Assembly (NCBI GenBank): GCA_049578545.1
Contig: JBAUMF010000031.1
Location: forward strand, 1-43,658
DNA from: DASQBT01 sp049578545
GTDB lineage: Bacteria > Pseudomonadota > Gammaproteobacteria > Burkholderiales > Thiobacillaceae
Length of the DNA stretch: 43,658 bases
Direction: 5' to 3'
The notes under the pieces were generated by a model. The model searched no databases and was not told the DNA's origin. It saw only the letters and a program-made list of their open reading frames with translations. This document shows, one piece after another, positions 25,011 through 33,396 of the stretch (positions within the stretch are counted from its first letter, which is position 1; each line of letters begins with the position of its first letter). Both the position numbers and the translations under genes were made by a program.

Positions 25011-25733
25011 ATGACCGATCGCTCCCGACCCGGCACCCTCTACCTGATTCCGGTGCCGCTTGGTCCAGTTGATCCCGAGTCGTGCCTTCCAGACGAAACA
25101 CTGGCGGTTGCCCGGCGGCTGGATTCCTTCGTAGTCGAACGCGCAAAGACCGCGCGAGCGCATCTCAAGGCCATGGGCCACCCCAAGCCTTTGCAGCAAC
25201 TGGACCTCCATGAACTCAACGAACACACCAAAGCTGCTGACATTCCTGCCCTGCTTGACAGGCTCAAACGCGGCCACGACGTAGGGTTGATGTCAGAAGC
25301 AGGCTGTCCGGCCGTTGCCGATCCCGGTGCGGAACTGGTCAGGGTCGCTCATCGAGAAAACATTTCCGTTGTTCCGCTGATTGGCCCCTCCTCCATCCTG
25401 CTTGCGCTCATGGCTTCCGGTTTGGGCGGGCAGCGGTTCTGTTTCAATGGCTATCTGCCCGCCAAGGAACCAGAGCGCACAGAAAAGATCCGTGAACTTG
25501 AATATACAGCACGAAAGAATGCTTCAACCCAGCTCTTCATCGAAACGCCCTACCGCAGCGCCGCCATGCTCGAAGCCATGATAGAAGCGCTTTCACCCAA
25601 TACGTTCATCAGTGTCGGTGCCGACCTTACCCTGTCAAGCCAGATAGTCAAGACACTGACGGCAAGAGATTGGAAAGGTAAAAGTGAAATGGTCAGGGAC
25701 AAGCTGGTGGTGTTCGGAATTGGAATCCAATGA
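25011..25733 (+). CDS. SAM-dependent methyltransferase, tetrapyrrole methylase fold (RsmI-like)
   Basis: About 240 residues. It has the class III methyltransferase features shared with RsmI: GTLYLIPVPLG at the N-terminus, the segment VGLMSEAGCPAVADPGAELV near residue 95, VVPLIGPSSILLALMASG near residue 120 and IETPYRSAAML near residue 180. RsmI 2'-O-methylates 16S rRNA C1402. This shorter protein is an RsmI paralogue commonly found beside maf and sppA, and its substrate is not known to me. The ATG at 25011 is preferred over TTG at 24999. No terminator was clearly seen after it. Confidence 0.85.
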   Translation: MTDRSRPGTLYLIPVPLGPVDPESCLPDETLAVARRLDSFVVERAKTARAHLKAMGHPKPLQQLDLHELNEHTKAADIPALLDRLKRGHDVGLMSEAGCPAVADPGAELVRVAHRENISVVPLIGPSSILLALMASGLGGQRFCFNGYLPAKEPERTEKIRELEYTARKNASTQLFIETPYRSAAMLEAMIEALSPNTFISVGADLTLSSQIVKTLTARDWKGKSEMVRDKLVVFGIGIQ

Positions 25734-25993
25734 CAGGAATCGGGGTTATCAGAACCTGATTTCATCGAGCCTGAACTTGAGTGTCATGTCTGACTCAGTC
25801 TGCGCTTCCACCCGTTCCGCCCCGTCGCGGGTGTAAACGTCGAGTCAAAAAAGGTGGTGCGTTCCAGCCAATGCGCCGTTCATTGCCTTTATATCCAACC
25901 ATTGCCTTCTAATCACGGGAACTTGCAGCCGCTCGTGATTGACACAGGAAATCGGTTGATAGTTAGTCATTTCAGGGATGCACAGCAGGTGCC
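25734..25993. other. Non-coding part of the convergent gap between the methyltransferase gene and sppA
   Basis: The two genes converge on a 341-bp gap. The first 260 bp show no convincing ORF, tRNA or strong hairpin. The remaining 80 bp are the palindromic repeat listed separately. Confidence 0.5.
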
Positions 25994-26073
25994 GTCATTG
26001 CGAGGCGCAACGCGACCGAGCAATCCAGTGGAAAGGCTTTATCAACTGGGTTGCCACGCTGCGCTCTTCACGA
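25994..26073. repeat. Interspersed palindromic repeat (REP/MITE-like)
   Basis: The element starts GTCATTGCGAGGCGCAACGC and continues GAGCAATCCAGTGG. After a short centre, CTGGGTTGCCACGCTGCGCTC returns as an imperfect inverted copy ending near 26073. The ATTGCGAGG...GCAATCC pattern with the inverted GATTGC...CGCTGCGCTC arm is a common dispersed element in many bacterial genomes. It lies between converging genes and abuts the sppA stop, so it may also act as a 3' structure for either transcript. Only one copy was noticed in the window. Confidence 0.7.
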
Positions 26074-26074
26074 C

Positions 26075-27013
26075 TCAACGCAACTGCATCTGCTGTTGCG
26101 CGACCGGGCTGAGCCATTTACCAATGCTCGCACCCAGGCGCCCGGCGAGACGACTGACCAGATTTTCCTGCGGCGTGTAATCGACAATGTCTTCCGCCTT
26201 GATCACTTCTCGCGCCACATATTGCGCGCTGCCAAATCCGTCAGCCAGGCCCAGCCTGATGCTTTCATCACCGCTCCAGATCAGGCCACTGAACATGTCC
26301 GGCGTTTCCTTCAGACGATTGCCACGCCCAGTTTTGACCACATTGATAAACTGCTGATGAATTTCTTCCAGCATTCTTTTCGCATAATCCACCTGCTTTG
26401 GATCTTCGGGTGAGAACGGATCAAGGAAGCCCTTATTCTTGCCTGCGGTCAGCAGGCGTCGTTCGACACCGAGTTTGTCCATGGTCCTGGTAAAGCCAAA
26501 GCCGTCCATAAGCACACCGATTGAGCCAACGATGCTGGCCTTGTCGACAAAAATCTTGTCGGCCGCTGATGCCACGTAATAGCCACCCGATGCGCAGATA
26601 TCATCTACCACGACATAGAGTGGCGTCCTGGGATACTTGCCACGCAGTCGTTTGACCTCGTCATAAATCTGGCCGGCCTGAACGGGGCTGCCACCAGGGC
26701 TGTTGATGCGCAGGATGACACCCTGGGTATGCTTATCCTCGAAGGCATCCTGCAAACCTTCAATGATCTTGTCCGCACTTTCGTCGTTTGGAGAGATAAC
26801 GCCCTTAAGCTCGACCAGAGCCGTATGCTTTCCGCTCAGGGTTTTCTCACTCTTGAACCAGCCGGCTGCCATGAACAAGATGATGAATAGATAGATGAAG
26901 GTCAGGCTCTTGAAAAAGATGCCCCAGTGTCGCGCACGCTTCTGTTCCTGCAACGCATCGGTTGCCAGTTTCTCCAATACGCTACGTTCCCAATTCTGGT
27001 TTGGTTCGCTCAT
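26075..27013 (-). CDS. sppA: Signal peptide peptidase SppA (S49 family)
   Basis: An inner-membrane serine protease that degrades leftover signal peptides. The 312-residue protein has one N-terminal membrane segment (SLTFIYLFIILFMAAGWF, about residues 31-48) and then the S49 domain. Visible motifs are GVILRINSPGGSPVQAGQIYDEV near residue 95, DDICASGGYYVASAAD with the nucleophile Ser near residue 146, and a downstream Lys in the SIVGSIGVLMDGFGF region. The length matches the short, single-domain SppA. It is followed only by the palindromic repeat. Confidence 0.95.
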   Translation of the reverse strand: MSEPNQNWERSVLEKLATDALQEQKRARHWGIFFKSLTFIYLFIILFMAAGWFKSEKTLSGKHTALVELKGVISPNDESADKIIEGLQDAFEDKHTQGVILRINSPGGSPVQAGQIYDEVKRLRGKYPRTPLYVVVDDICASGGYYVASAADKIFVDKASIVGSIGVLMDGFGFTRTMDKLGVERRLLTAGKNKGFLDPFSPEDPKQVDYAKRMLEEIHQQFINVVKTGRGNRLKETPDMFSGLIWSGDESIRLGLADGFGSAQYVAREVIKAEDIVDYTPQENLVSRLAGRLGASIGKWLSPVAQQQMQLR

Positions 27014-27035
27014 CGAATAGTTCCTTGATCAGTTT

Positions 27036-27374
27036 TCACGTCTTACTTTTTGGGGCAAGAAAAATCCGGTTGTTTTCTTCCACCACGTTCAATGGGGTCA
27101 GTCCGTTGCCATTGCACCGCCCGGAAATACATTGGCCAGTCGCAGGATTGTAAAGTGCGCCATGTGTCGAGCATATCAAATGAGTCCCATCGGCGTCGAA
27201 GAATGCCCCTTCCAGCCAGTCAAGCTCAACCGGCACATGGCCACACTGATTCAGGTACGCGCGTGGCTTGCCCTTGAATCTTACGACAAAGGCCGGCAAG
27301 TTCTGTCCACCTATACTGACATCAAAACGGATACCCTGGCCGCCCTCTCTCAATCTGTCGGATTCGCAGATCAT
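27036..27374 (-). CDS. Small Rieske-type [2Fe-2S] protein
   Basis: A single-domain Rieske ferredoxin-like protein of about 112 residues. The cluster ligands are C-x-H (NQCGHVP) and C-x2-H (ICSTHGALY) about 30 residues apart. It has no signal peptide or membrane helix, so it is soluble and cytoplasmic. Two starts are possible: ATG at 27374, which overlaps the HAD stop as TAATG, or ATG at 27392 inside the HAD gene. It lies between the HAD phosphatase and sppA, a position kept in many betaproteobacteria. Its electron partner is unknown. Confidence 0.88.
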   Translation of the reverse strand: MICESDRLREGGQGIRFDVSIGGQNLPAFVVRFKGKPRAYLNQCGHVPVELDWLEGAFFDADGTHLICSTHGALYNPATGQCISGRCNGNGLTPLNVVEENNRIFLAPKSKT

Positions 27375-28027
27375 TAGTGCTTCATCAACCATTGATGCAC
27401 ATCTCCAAAGGAATGCAACAGCGCAACCGGTTCGTGCGCCAGCAAGTCGTCGCGTTCATGGGCACCATAGGAAACTGCCAGTCGGTCGACCCCGGCATTC
27501 TGAGCCATCAACATGTCATGGCTGGTGTCACCGATGACGATGGCCTGCGCTGGCTGCATTTTCAACTCGTCGAGAATTTCCAGCACCATCGCGGGATCGG
27601 GTTTGGAATGAGTCTGGTCCGCGCAACGGGTAGACGAAAAGTAACTGCCCAGATCGTGATAGTCCATTGCCCGCTGCAAGCCTGTTCTGCTCTTGCCGGT
27701 TGCCACCGCAAGTATGAAACCCGTTTTATGCAGTTCTCGAATCCCTTCATACACACCTTCAAACAAAGGGATTTCGGCATCGCGCCCCAGATAGTGATAA
27801 CGATAGCGCTCTACCAGACCGGGGTAATCCTCCTCGGCCAGATTGGGCAATAGCGTCTGCAAGGCCTGGGCCAGACCCAGGCCAATGATCTGCCGGCATT
27901 CACGGTTCGCAGGAACAGGGATATCCAGATCTGTGCAGGCCTTCTGAATGGAAGCGACAATGTGGCCGGCGGAATCCATCAGCGTTCCGTCCCAGTCAAA
28001 AATCAGTAACTCATACTTGAGTGGCAT
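27374..28027 (-). CDS. HAD-superfamily phosphatase, Gph-like
   Basis: A 217-residue HAD subfamily IA hydrolase. Motif I is DWDGTLMDS near residue 10, motif II is AVATGKSR near residue 108, motif III is the Lys in HSKPDPAM near residue 142 and motif IV is VIGDTSHDML near residue 167. The sequence resembles phosphoglycolate phosphatase and the HAD proteins encoded beside rluC. The substrate is not determined. The ATG at 28027 is preferred over an upstream TTG at 28036; it overlaps the rluC stop by 17 nt. Confidence 0.9.
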   Translation of the reverse strand: MPLKYELLIFDWDGTLMDSAGHIVASIQKACTDLDIPVPANRECRQIIGLGLAQALQTLLPNLAEEDYPGLVERYRYHYLGRDAEIPLFEGVYEGIRELHKTGFILAVATGKSRTGLQRAMDYHDLGSYFSSTRCADQTHSKPDPAMVLEILDELKMQPAQAIVIGDTSHDMLMAQNAGVDRLAVSYGAHERDDLLAHEPVALLHSFGDVHQWLMKH

Positions 28028-28994
28028 CTTGATCAAGCTTGTTCAAAAACTGCTGCAATTCCTTCGGCAGCGGCGCTTCAAACCGCAACGCCTCTCCGCT
28101 TACCGGATGATCGAAACTGAGCGAGGCGGCATGCAGGAACATGCGTTTCAATCCTTTGGCCGCCAACTCCTTGTTCAAGGCAAAGTTGCCGTACTTGTCG
28201 TCTCCTGCAATCGGATGCGTCAAGTGTGCCAGATGAACCCGAATCTGATGGGTACGGCCCGTTTTGAGTTCGGCCTCCAGCAAGGCAAATCCTGGCCAGG
28301 TCTTGACGCGGTGAAAAATGGTGTGGGATGCCTGACCACCCTCCTGGACACTCACCCGGCGTTCGCCTTCTACAGTGACATGCTTGTGAAGTGGAAGACG
28401 CACGTTGCGCAGTTCGTCTCGCCAGCGACCTGTCGCCAGCACCAGATAACGCTTGTCTACCCGGTGTTCGCGAAATATATCGTGCAGCGCCGTCAATGCC
28501 TTGCGCTGGAGGGCTACCACCAGCACGCCCGAGGTTTCCCGATCCAGCCGATGAGCAAGTTCCATGAAGCGGTGCTCGGAAAACTCCAGCCGCAGTTGCT
28601 CGATCACACCGCGTGAAATGCCGCTGCCGCCATGCACGGCCATACCCGACGGCTTGTTCAATACAAGCAGATATTCATCCTTATATAAAATCTGTGGCGC
28701 CAGCCGGGCGACATCCTTGGGGAGGAACGTCGGCCTGGCTGTAGCGTGACCCTGCCTTACCGGCGGAATCCGGACCTCGTCGCCCTCCTCCAGACGACGG
28801 CCAACCTCCACCCGGCTACCGTTGACCCGGACCTCGCCCCCCCTGACCAGTTTGTAGATGCGGCTTTGGGGCACTCCCTTGAGATGGCCCAGCAGGTAAT
28901 TGTCCAGACGTTGGCCAGCATGGCGGTCGTCGATTTTTACCTTGCGGACTGACTCTTTGGGAGATTTGGCAGATTGCTTGCCTAACTCTTTCAT
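28011..28994 (-). CDS. rluC: 23S rRNA pseudouridine synthase RluC
   Basis: Isomerises uridines in 23S rRNA (positions 955, 2504 and 2580 in E. coli). The roughly 327-residue protein has an N-terminal S4 RNA-binding domain (DDRHAGQRLDNYLLGHL to VRVNGSRVEVGRRLEEGDEV, about residues 20-75). The synthase domain follows, with catalytic Asp in HRLDRETSGVLVVA near residue 145 and LKTGRTHQIRVHLAHL near residue 235. The ATG at 28994 is preferred over a TTG at 29000. It is divergent from rne, the classical RluC-rne arrangement. Confidence 0.94.
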   Translation of the reverse strand: MKELGKQSAKSPKESVRKVKIDDRHAGQRLDNYLLGHLKGVPQSRIYKLVRGGEVRVNGSRVEVGRRLEEGDEVRIPPVRQGHATARPTFLPKDVARLAPQILYKDEYLLVLNKPSGMAVHGGSGISRGVIEQLRLEFSEHRFMELAHRLDRETSGVLVVALQRKALTALHDIFREHRVDKRYLVLATGRWRDELRNVRLPLHKHVTVEGERRVSVQEGGQASHTIFHRVKTWPGFALLEAELKTGRTHQIRVHLAHLTHPIAGDDKYGNFALNKELAAKGLKRMFLHAASLSFDHPVSGEALRFEAPLPKELQQFLNKLDQDATQV

Positions 28995-29000
28995 TTTCAA

Positions 29001-29435
29001 ATATACTGCCCTGACTTTCGGCTATGCTGAAAGCGGAATTTCGACCGGTTTTCTCGCTCGCCGGTCAATTAAGAATCTGAACACGTACCGCATTATCAGG
29101 ACGCCATTCAGAGGTTAACGCTGCAAGGTCCCATTCCCGCCTGATTGATTCAAGCTGGCCCCGATGCCGCCGTGCAGGAAAAGTAGCGATGGTAATTGAA
29201 AAAGACGCGTATAAGCATACGTTGCGTTGCTGGGTCATGACCCGCTTAATCGAAGCCGGTTAAACAGCGCGCCGGATGAATTGTAGGGACCAGCGTGAAT
29301 ATCCCGTTGGTCTGACATTCCCCCAAGGATCAGGAAACCCGCTTAACTTAATGTTCTCCGTATCGCCAAGCTATCCATTGTTGACACGGCCGTAGCACCC
29401 TTTCCGATCCCGTATGCGTGCGCGCGGGAGTAAAC
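29001..29435 (+). promoter_or_regulatory. Divergent rluC-rne intergenic region with the likely rne leader
   Basis: A 435-bp gap without a convincing ORF. In E. coli rne has a long 5' UTR through which RNase E controls its own mRNA, and a similar leader is plausible here. Visible elements are a 12-bp palindrome GGGTCATGACCC at 29232-29243 and a TTGACA at 29381 without a good -10 partner. No covariance evidence for E. coli-like hairpins was available. Confidence 0.4.
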
Positions 29436-32069
29436 ATGAAGCGCATGCTGTTCAATGCAACCCAGGCCGAAGAGCTCAGGGTTGCCATCGTTGACGGGCA
29501 AAAACTCGTCGATCTCGATATCGAATCCTCCACCAAGGAGCAACGCAAAAGCAATATCTACAAGGGCGTCATCACCCGGGTTGAACCCAGCCTGGAAGCC
29601 GCCTTTGTCGATTACGGCTGCGAGCGCCATGGCTTCCTGCCGTTCAAGGAAATCGCCCGTACCTGTTTGAAGGGCTCGGGCCGCACCGCCGACCTGATCA
29701 AGGAAGGCATGGAAATGATCGTCCAGGTGGAGAAGGACGAACGTGGCAACAAGGGCGCCGCCCTCACCACTTATGTTTCCCTCGCCGGCCGCTACCTGGT
29801 GCTGATGCCCAACAATCCGCGCGGCGGCGGCGTATCCCGCCGCATCGAAGGGGAAGACCGCAACGAACTGCGCGATGCCATGGCGCAGCTTGAAGTGCCT
29901 GAGGGCATGAGTCTCATAGGCCGGACTGCCGGCATTGGCCGTACAACCGAAGAACTGCAATGGGACATGCACTATCTGATGCAGTTGTGGCAGGCCATTG
30001 AAGGTGCCGCCAGCGGGCAATCCGGTGCATTCCTGATCTACCAGGAAGGCTCCCTGGTCATTCGCGCCATTCGCGACTACTTCACAGCTGACGTCGGTGA
30101 AATACTCATCGATACGGAAGAAGTCTTTCAGCAGGCGCAGGGCTTCATGGCACACGTCATGCCAGCCAACGTCAACAAGGTCAAGCTCTACCGTGATGAT
30201 GTTCCCCTGTTCTCCCGGTTCCAGATCGAGCACCAGATCGAATCCGCCTACGCACGACAGGTTGATCTGCCTTCAGGCGGTGCCATCGTCATCGATCATA
30301 CGGAGGCGCTGGTGTCGATCGACGTAAACTCCGCCCGCGCAACAAGAGGGGGTGACATCGAGGAAACCGCCTATCGCACCAACCTGGAAGCCGCCGAGGA
30401 AGTCGCCCGCCAGGCTCGCCTGCGCGATCTGGGCGGTCTGATTGTGATCGACTTCATCGACATGGAATCGCAGAAGAACCAGCGCGAGGTGGAAAACCGC
30501 TTGCGCGATGCCCTGCATCATGACCGCGCCCGCGTGCAGATGGGCAAGATTTCCCGTTTCGGTCTGCTGGAAATGTCGCGTCAGCGCCTGCAACCCTCGC
30601 TGGGCGAAACCAGTCACGAGCCCTGCCCGCGCTGTGGTGGCACCGGCCATATCCGCGGTGAGGAATCCACTGCACTGCACATCCTGCGCATCATTCAGGA
30701 AGAGTCCATGAAGGAAAACACGGGTGCCATTCACGCCCAAGTTCCGGTTGAAGTGGCTACCTTCCTGCTCAACGAGAAGCGCCAGGACATTCATGCGCTG
30801 GAGGCGCGGCTCAAGGTCAATGTGGTCATCATCCCCAACATTCACCTCGTGACCCCCAATTACCTCGTTGACCGCATCAAGCACGAAGATCTCAACCGCG
30901 AAGGCTACGTCGAGCCCAGTTACAAGATGGCCACGGTGCCGGAGAAGGAAACCGCGGATGCCTTGCGCGAACAGCGTCCTCCCACGCTCGAAGCTGCCGT
31001 CAAGGCCATCACACCGCCCCAGCCTGCGCCTGTTCCGCTTGCCGCCCCCCCCGCCGAAAAGACCGGGCTGCTCGATCGAATCGTCGGCTGGTTTGCCAAG
31101 AAGAGCGAAGCCAAGGTTGTCGAAGAAGCGCCCAAGCCAGCCAGGCCACGTCGCGAAGCGGGCCCGGGTCAGCGCGGACGGCGTGATCGCAACGAACGGC
31201 AGGACCGAGGCGAGCGCACCGAACGACAGGAACGCAAGCCGCGCGAGCGCAAGGAGGAAATCGCCAAAGTTGAAGCCCGTCCCGAGCAGGCCGAGCGTCA
31301 ACCGCGCCAGCCCAGACCTCCGCGCGAGCCGCGTGAACCACGTCAACCGCGCAAGGACAGCCCTGCCGAGCAAGGTGAAAAGCAAATGCGCCGTGAACGT
31401 CCACAACAGACCGAGGGTGCCGAAGCTGCAAGTGGAGACGCGCGTGAAGGCGGACGCAATCGCCGCAACCGCGGGCGGCGTGATCGCAATGAGCGCAGAG
31501 AGGAAGCCCAGACCTTACTGCCCATGGCCGATGCCGGAGCAGTCGCCGGGTCAACCTCTGCCGCGCCCCTGCATACGGCCGAGAGTATTTCTGAAAAACC
31601 GGCCGAGAAACCCTTGGCCCAGCCTGCATCCGAATCTGTTCAGGCAAAACCGGCTGCAACTACTCCGGTAATGGTTGAAGCACCTGTGGATGCTGCCAAA
31701 CTGCCCGCACCAGCCAGATCCGGCCCCCGACCCGGCACCGTGCCCGCAGAGGAAATTCTGAAATCCCTGACGCTGACTTCAGACCTGAACCAGATAGAAA
31801 CCCAGGCAATTGCCGCGGCCGATACCAGCTCGGCAGAAGAATCCAGGCCTCACCGCCGACGCCATCACCCCAAACCGGCCGAAAGCGCGCCTGCCGAACT
31901 GATGCAGGTCGAGACGAGCGGCAACGCTCCTGCGACAATCGCACCAATGGAAATTTCCGGAATGCAGGAGCAGCGTTCACATGGTCCTGGCCGCCGTCGC
32001 CGTTCCAGCGCATCCGCCGCATCTGCCGAGCCACTGGAGCAGGTGGAAACCCGTACGCCACAGCGTTAG
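29436..32069 (+). CDS. rne: Ribonuclease E
   Basis: An essential endoribonuclease for mRNA decay and rRNA/tRNA processing. The protein is about 877 residues. It has the N-terminal MKRMLFNATQAEELRVAIVD start, an S1 domain (about residues 38-125) and the catalytic Asp pair in SIDVNSARATRGGDIE near residue 298 and IVIDFIDM near residue 341. The zinc link CPRCGGTGH lies near residue 400. The C-terminal half is Arg/Glu-, Pro- and Ala-rich and disordered (for example RRDRNERQDRGERTERQER), as expected for the RNA-binding and degradosome scaffold. The ATG at 29436 follows GGGAG; an upstream GTG at 29418 adds six non-conserved residues. It is divergent from rluC. Confidence 0.97.
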   Translation: MKRMLFNATQAEELRVAIVDGQKLVDLDIESSTKEQRKSNIYKGVITRVEPSLEAAFVDYGCERHGFLPFKEIARTCLKGSGRTADLIKEGMEMIVQVEKDERGNKGAALTTYVSLAGRYLVLMPNNPRGGGVSRRIEGEDRNELRDAMAQLEVPEGMSLIGRTAGIGRTTEELQWDMHYLMQLWQAIEGAASGQSGAFLIYQEGSLVIRAIRDYFTADVGEILIDTEEVFQQAQGFMAHVMPANVNKVKLYRDDVPLFSRFQIEHQIESAYARQVDLPSGGAIVIDHTEALVSIDVNSARATRGGDIEETAYRTNLEAAEEVARQARLRDLGGLIVIDFIDMESQKNQREVENRLRDALHHDRARVQMGKISRFGLLEMSRQRLQPSLGETSHEPCPRCGGTGHIRGEESTALHILRIIQEESMKENTGAIHAQVPVEVATFLLNEKRQDIHALEARLKVNVVIIPNIHLVTPNYLVDRIKHEDLNREGYVEPSYKMATVPEKETADALREQRPPTLEAAVKAITPPQPAPVPLAAPPAEKTGLLDRIVGWFAKKSEAKVVEEAPKPARPRREAGPGQRGRRDRNERQDRGERTERQERKPRERKEEIAKVEARPEQAERQPRQPRPPREPREPRQPRKDSPAEQGEKQMRRERPQQTEGAEAASGDAREGGRNRRNRGRRDRNERREEAQTLLPMADAGAVAGSTSAAPLHTAESISEKPAEKPLAQPASESVQAKPAATTPVMVEAPVDAAKLPAPARSGPRPGTVPAEEILKSLTLTSDLNQIETQAIAAADTSSAEESRPHRRRHHPKPAESAPAELMQVETSGNAPATIAPMEISGMQEQRSHGPGRRRRSSASAASAEPLEQVETRTPQR

Positions 32070-32092
32070 AACTAATATTACCTTGCAATACA

Positions 32093-32120
32093 AAGGGGCC
32101 GAAAGGTCCCCTTGTCATTT
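32093..32120 (+). terminator. Rho-independent terminator of rne
   Basis: AAGGGGCC-GAAA-GGTCCCCTT forms an 8-bp stem with one bulged T and a GAAA loop, followed by TTGTCATTT. It starts 24 bp after the rne stop. The T-run is short, so termination may be partial. Confidence 0.7.
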
Positions 32121-32244
32121 ATGGTATTCGTGGGGAAAGTCTTCGTTCGACCACATCCGCCTGTAACGGCCGCCTGCTTCCAGGCAGGCCAAATTCGGTC
32201 TTCGATTGCGGGTTTGGCCCCTTCCTTAAATTGCATTGCCGGCC

Positions 32245-32276
32245 GCAAACAAGAACCCCGGCACTTGGCCGGGGCT
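32245..32276 (-). terminator. Terminator after the PEP-CTERM gene
   Basis: On the minus strand GCCCCGGC-CAAGT-GCCGGGG (32275-32256) is a GC-rich 7-bp stem followed by TTCTTGTTT. It sits about 25 bp after the stop codon of the PEP-CTERM gene. Confidence 0.75.
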
Positions 32277-32300
32277 CCGTGTGCGAATCGAACGCCTCGC

Positions 32301-32810
32301 TTAGTTCATCTTGCGCCGCTTCATGACACCGATACCGGCAAGGCCAAGACCGAGTAGCGAGAGCGTGGCGGGTTCGGGCACCGAGCCATTGACGTTTGGT
32401 GTCTGACTGCCTGTCGCACTGATCCCGTAGACGTACTGCGAAATATTCAATGTGCCGGAGACATCAGTGACGACCGCGGAGAAGATCCCGTCGCTGATCA
32501 CCCCCGCGTTCACCGTGTCGAACCCTATGCCTGTACAGTTGAACGCGCAATCATAGAGCACCGATGCGGCCACTCCAGCCCCGTTCAGTTGCGGAAATAA
32601 TTGGACCTGAAATTCGTCGCCCGCAACCCCGATATTATTATTCATGGTCCATGTGTACACATCACTGTAAGGAGGGGGTGGAACCTGGCCTGTCAGATCA
32701 TAATTGAACGTAACGGACTGTCCTGTCGTGAGCACAACCGCACTCGCGTCCTGGGCTAGAACTGTCCCAAACAGGGCCGCCGCGAGTAGCCACGTGATTT
32801 TCTTCAGCAT
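32301..32810 (-). CDS. PEP-CTERM sorting-domain protein
   Basis: A 169-residue exported protein. An N-terminal signal peptide (KKITWLLAAALFGTVLAQDASA, about residues 3-24) is followed by a Ser/Thr/Asn/Gly-rich secreted part with a Cys pair (YDCAFNCTG). The C-terminal PEP-CTERM signal is VPEPATLSLLGLGLAGIGVM with a KRRKMN tail. Such proteins are processed by exosortase (EpsH/XrtA family, not in this window) and linked to extracellular matrix or floc formation. The middle part has no domain I recognise. A strong AGGGGGG ribosome site precedes the ATG. It appears to be a single-gene unit with a sigma-54-like promoter and its own terminator. Confidence 0.93.
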   Translation of the reverse strand: MLKKITWLLAAALFGTVLAQDASAVVLTTGQSVTFNYDLTGQVPPPPYSDVYTWTMNNNIGVAGDEFQVQLFPQLNGAGVAASVLYDCAFNCTGIGFDTVNAGVISDGIFSAVVTDVSGTLNISQYVYGISATGSQTPNVNGSVPEPATLSLLGLGLAGIGVMKRRKMN

Positions 32811-32864
32811 TTTGAACCCCCCTGAATAATTGCGCGAAAGACATCGCGACGGTAGCCTGATATA

Positions 32865-32880
32865 AGCAAGTGCCGTTCCA
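32865..32880 (-). promoter_or_regulatory. Sigma-54 (RpoN) promoter of the PEP-CTERM gene
   Basis: TGGAACGGCACTTGCT on the minus strand matches the -24/-12 consensus TGGCACRNNNNTTGCW at nearly all fixed positions; the GG and GC doublets are 12 bp apart. The predicted start is near 32854, giving a 44-nt leader. RpoN together with PrsK/PrsR is known to control PEP-CTERM genes in some betaproteobacteria. Confidence 0.75.
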
Positions 32881-33369
32881 CCGAGAACAAACGCAATCCA
32901 CTCAGACAGTTAGGCCAGCGACGCGAGGTCGCCATGAAGGAGAATGTAAATAATCCCGACATTGCGGCGGCGCTTATCCCGACGGAACGCCTGGTGGCAC
33001 AAGCGGACGAACTGCCTGGATCGGACTGATGCTCGACTACGCCAGCCCGTGTTGAACGACAGCTTGTATGGTTGGCGTTTCAACCGGTGGAGGTCGGGTT
33101 TTGGCCGAACCCCTGGGCTCAAGGAAGGTTCCCGCCTCGATTCGCATGAGCTTCACAGGCATGATCTGCCAGTGACATTCTTCCTTTGGTCACCGAGGCG
33201 CTATTCAGCTACTAACCCCGTTCTGAAGTCCATTGGCTCGCGTACGACTTCAATTTCAAATGACCGCTCATGCACAGTTTGGGCGCGGCCCTGGCCAAAA
33301 TGCCATATTACTGTGCACACGCCGACGTACAGGGGCTCCCAACGCCCTTATTTCACGACGTGACATATC
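32881..33369. other. Gap between the divergent PEP-CTERM and nasA genes; no gene recognised
   Basis: Most of a 586-bp divergent gap. A 70-codon minus-strand frame (32910-33122) and a 133-codon plus-strand frame (32962-33363) are open but have Arg-rich translations with no recognised family and no ribosome site. Two short hairpins occur: GGTTG-N6-CAACC at 33070-33085 and GGGTT-N7-AACCC at 33096-33112. Enhancer sites for RpoN-dependent activators would be expected here, but I could not identify any. Confidence 0.5.
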
Positions 33370-33385
33370 TGGCACGGCGCTTGCT
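33370..33385 (+). promoter_or_regulatory. Sigma-54 (RpoN) promoter of the nitrate assimilation operon
   Basis: TGGCACGGCGCTTGCT fits the RpoN consensus TGGCACRNNNNTTGCW at every fixed position, with GG and GC 12 bp apart. The predicted start at about 33396 is next to the preferred nasA ATG at 33397, so the mRNA would be leaderless or almost so. RpoN/NtrC control of assimilatory nitrate reductase is well known in proteobacteria. Confidence 0.75.
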
Positions 33386-33396
33386 GAAGCTTGGGC

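Noticed and set aside
29381..29409. Sigma-70 promoter just before rne
   Set aside because: TTGACA is present, but no -10 hexamer lies at 15-19 bp. It is too weak to annotate as a promoter.
30273..31406. A 377-codon minus-strand frame inside rne
   Set aside because: It is the antisense shadow of the catalytic and Arg-rich parts of RNase E, kept open by high GC content.
32910..33122. Small Arg-rich minus-strand ORF upstream of the PEP-CTERM gene
   Set aside because: It has no ribosome site and no recognised domain, and it lies in a gap expected to hold regulatory DNA.
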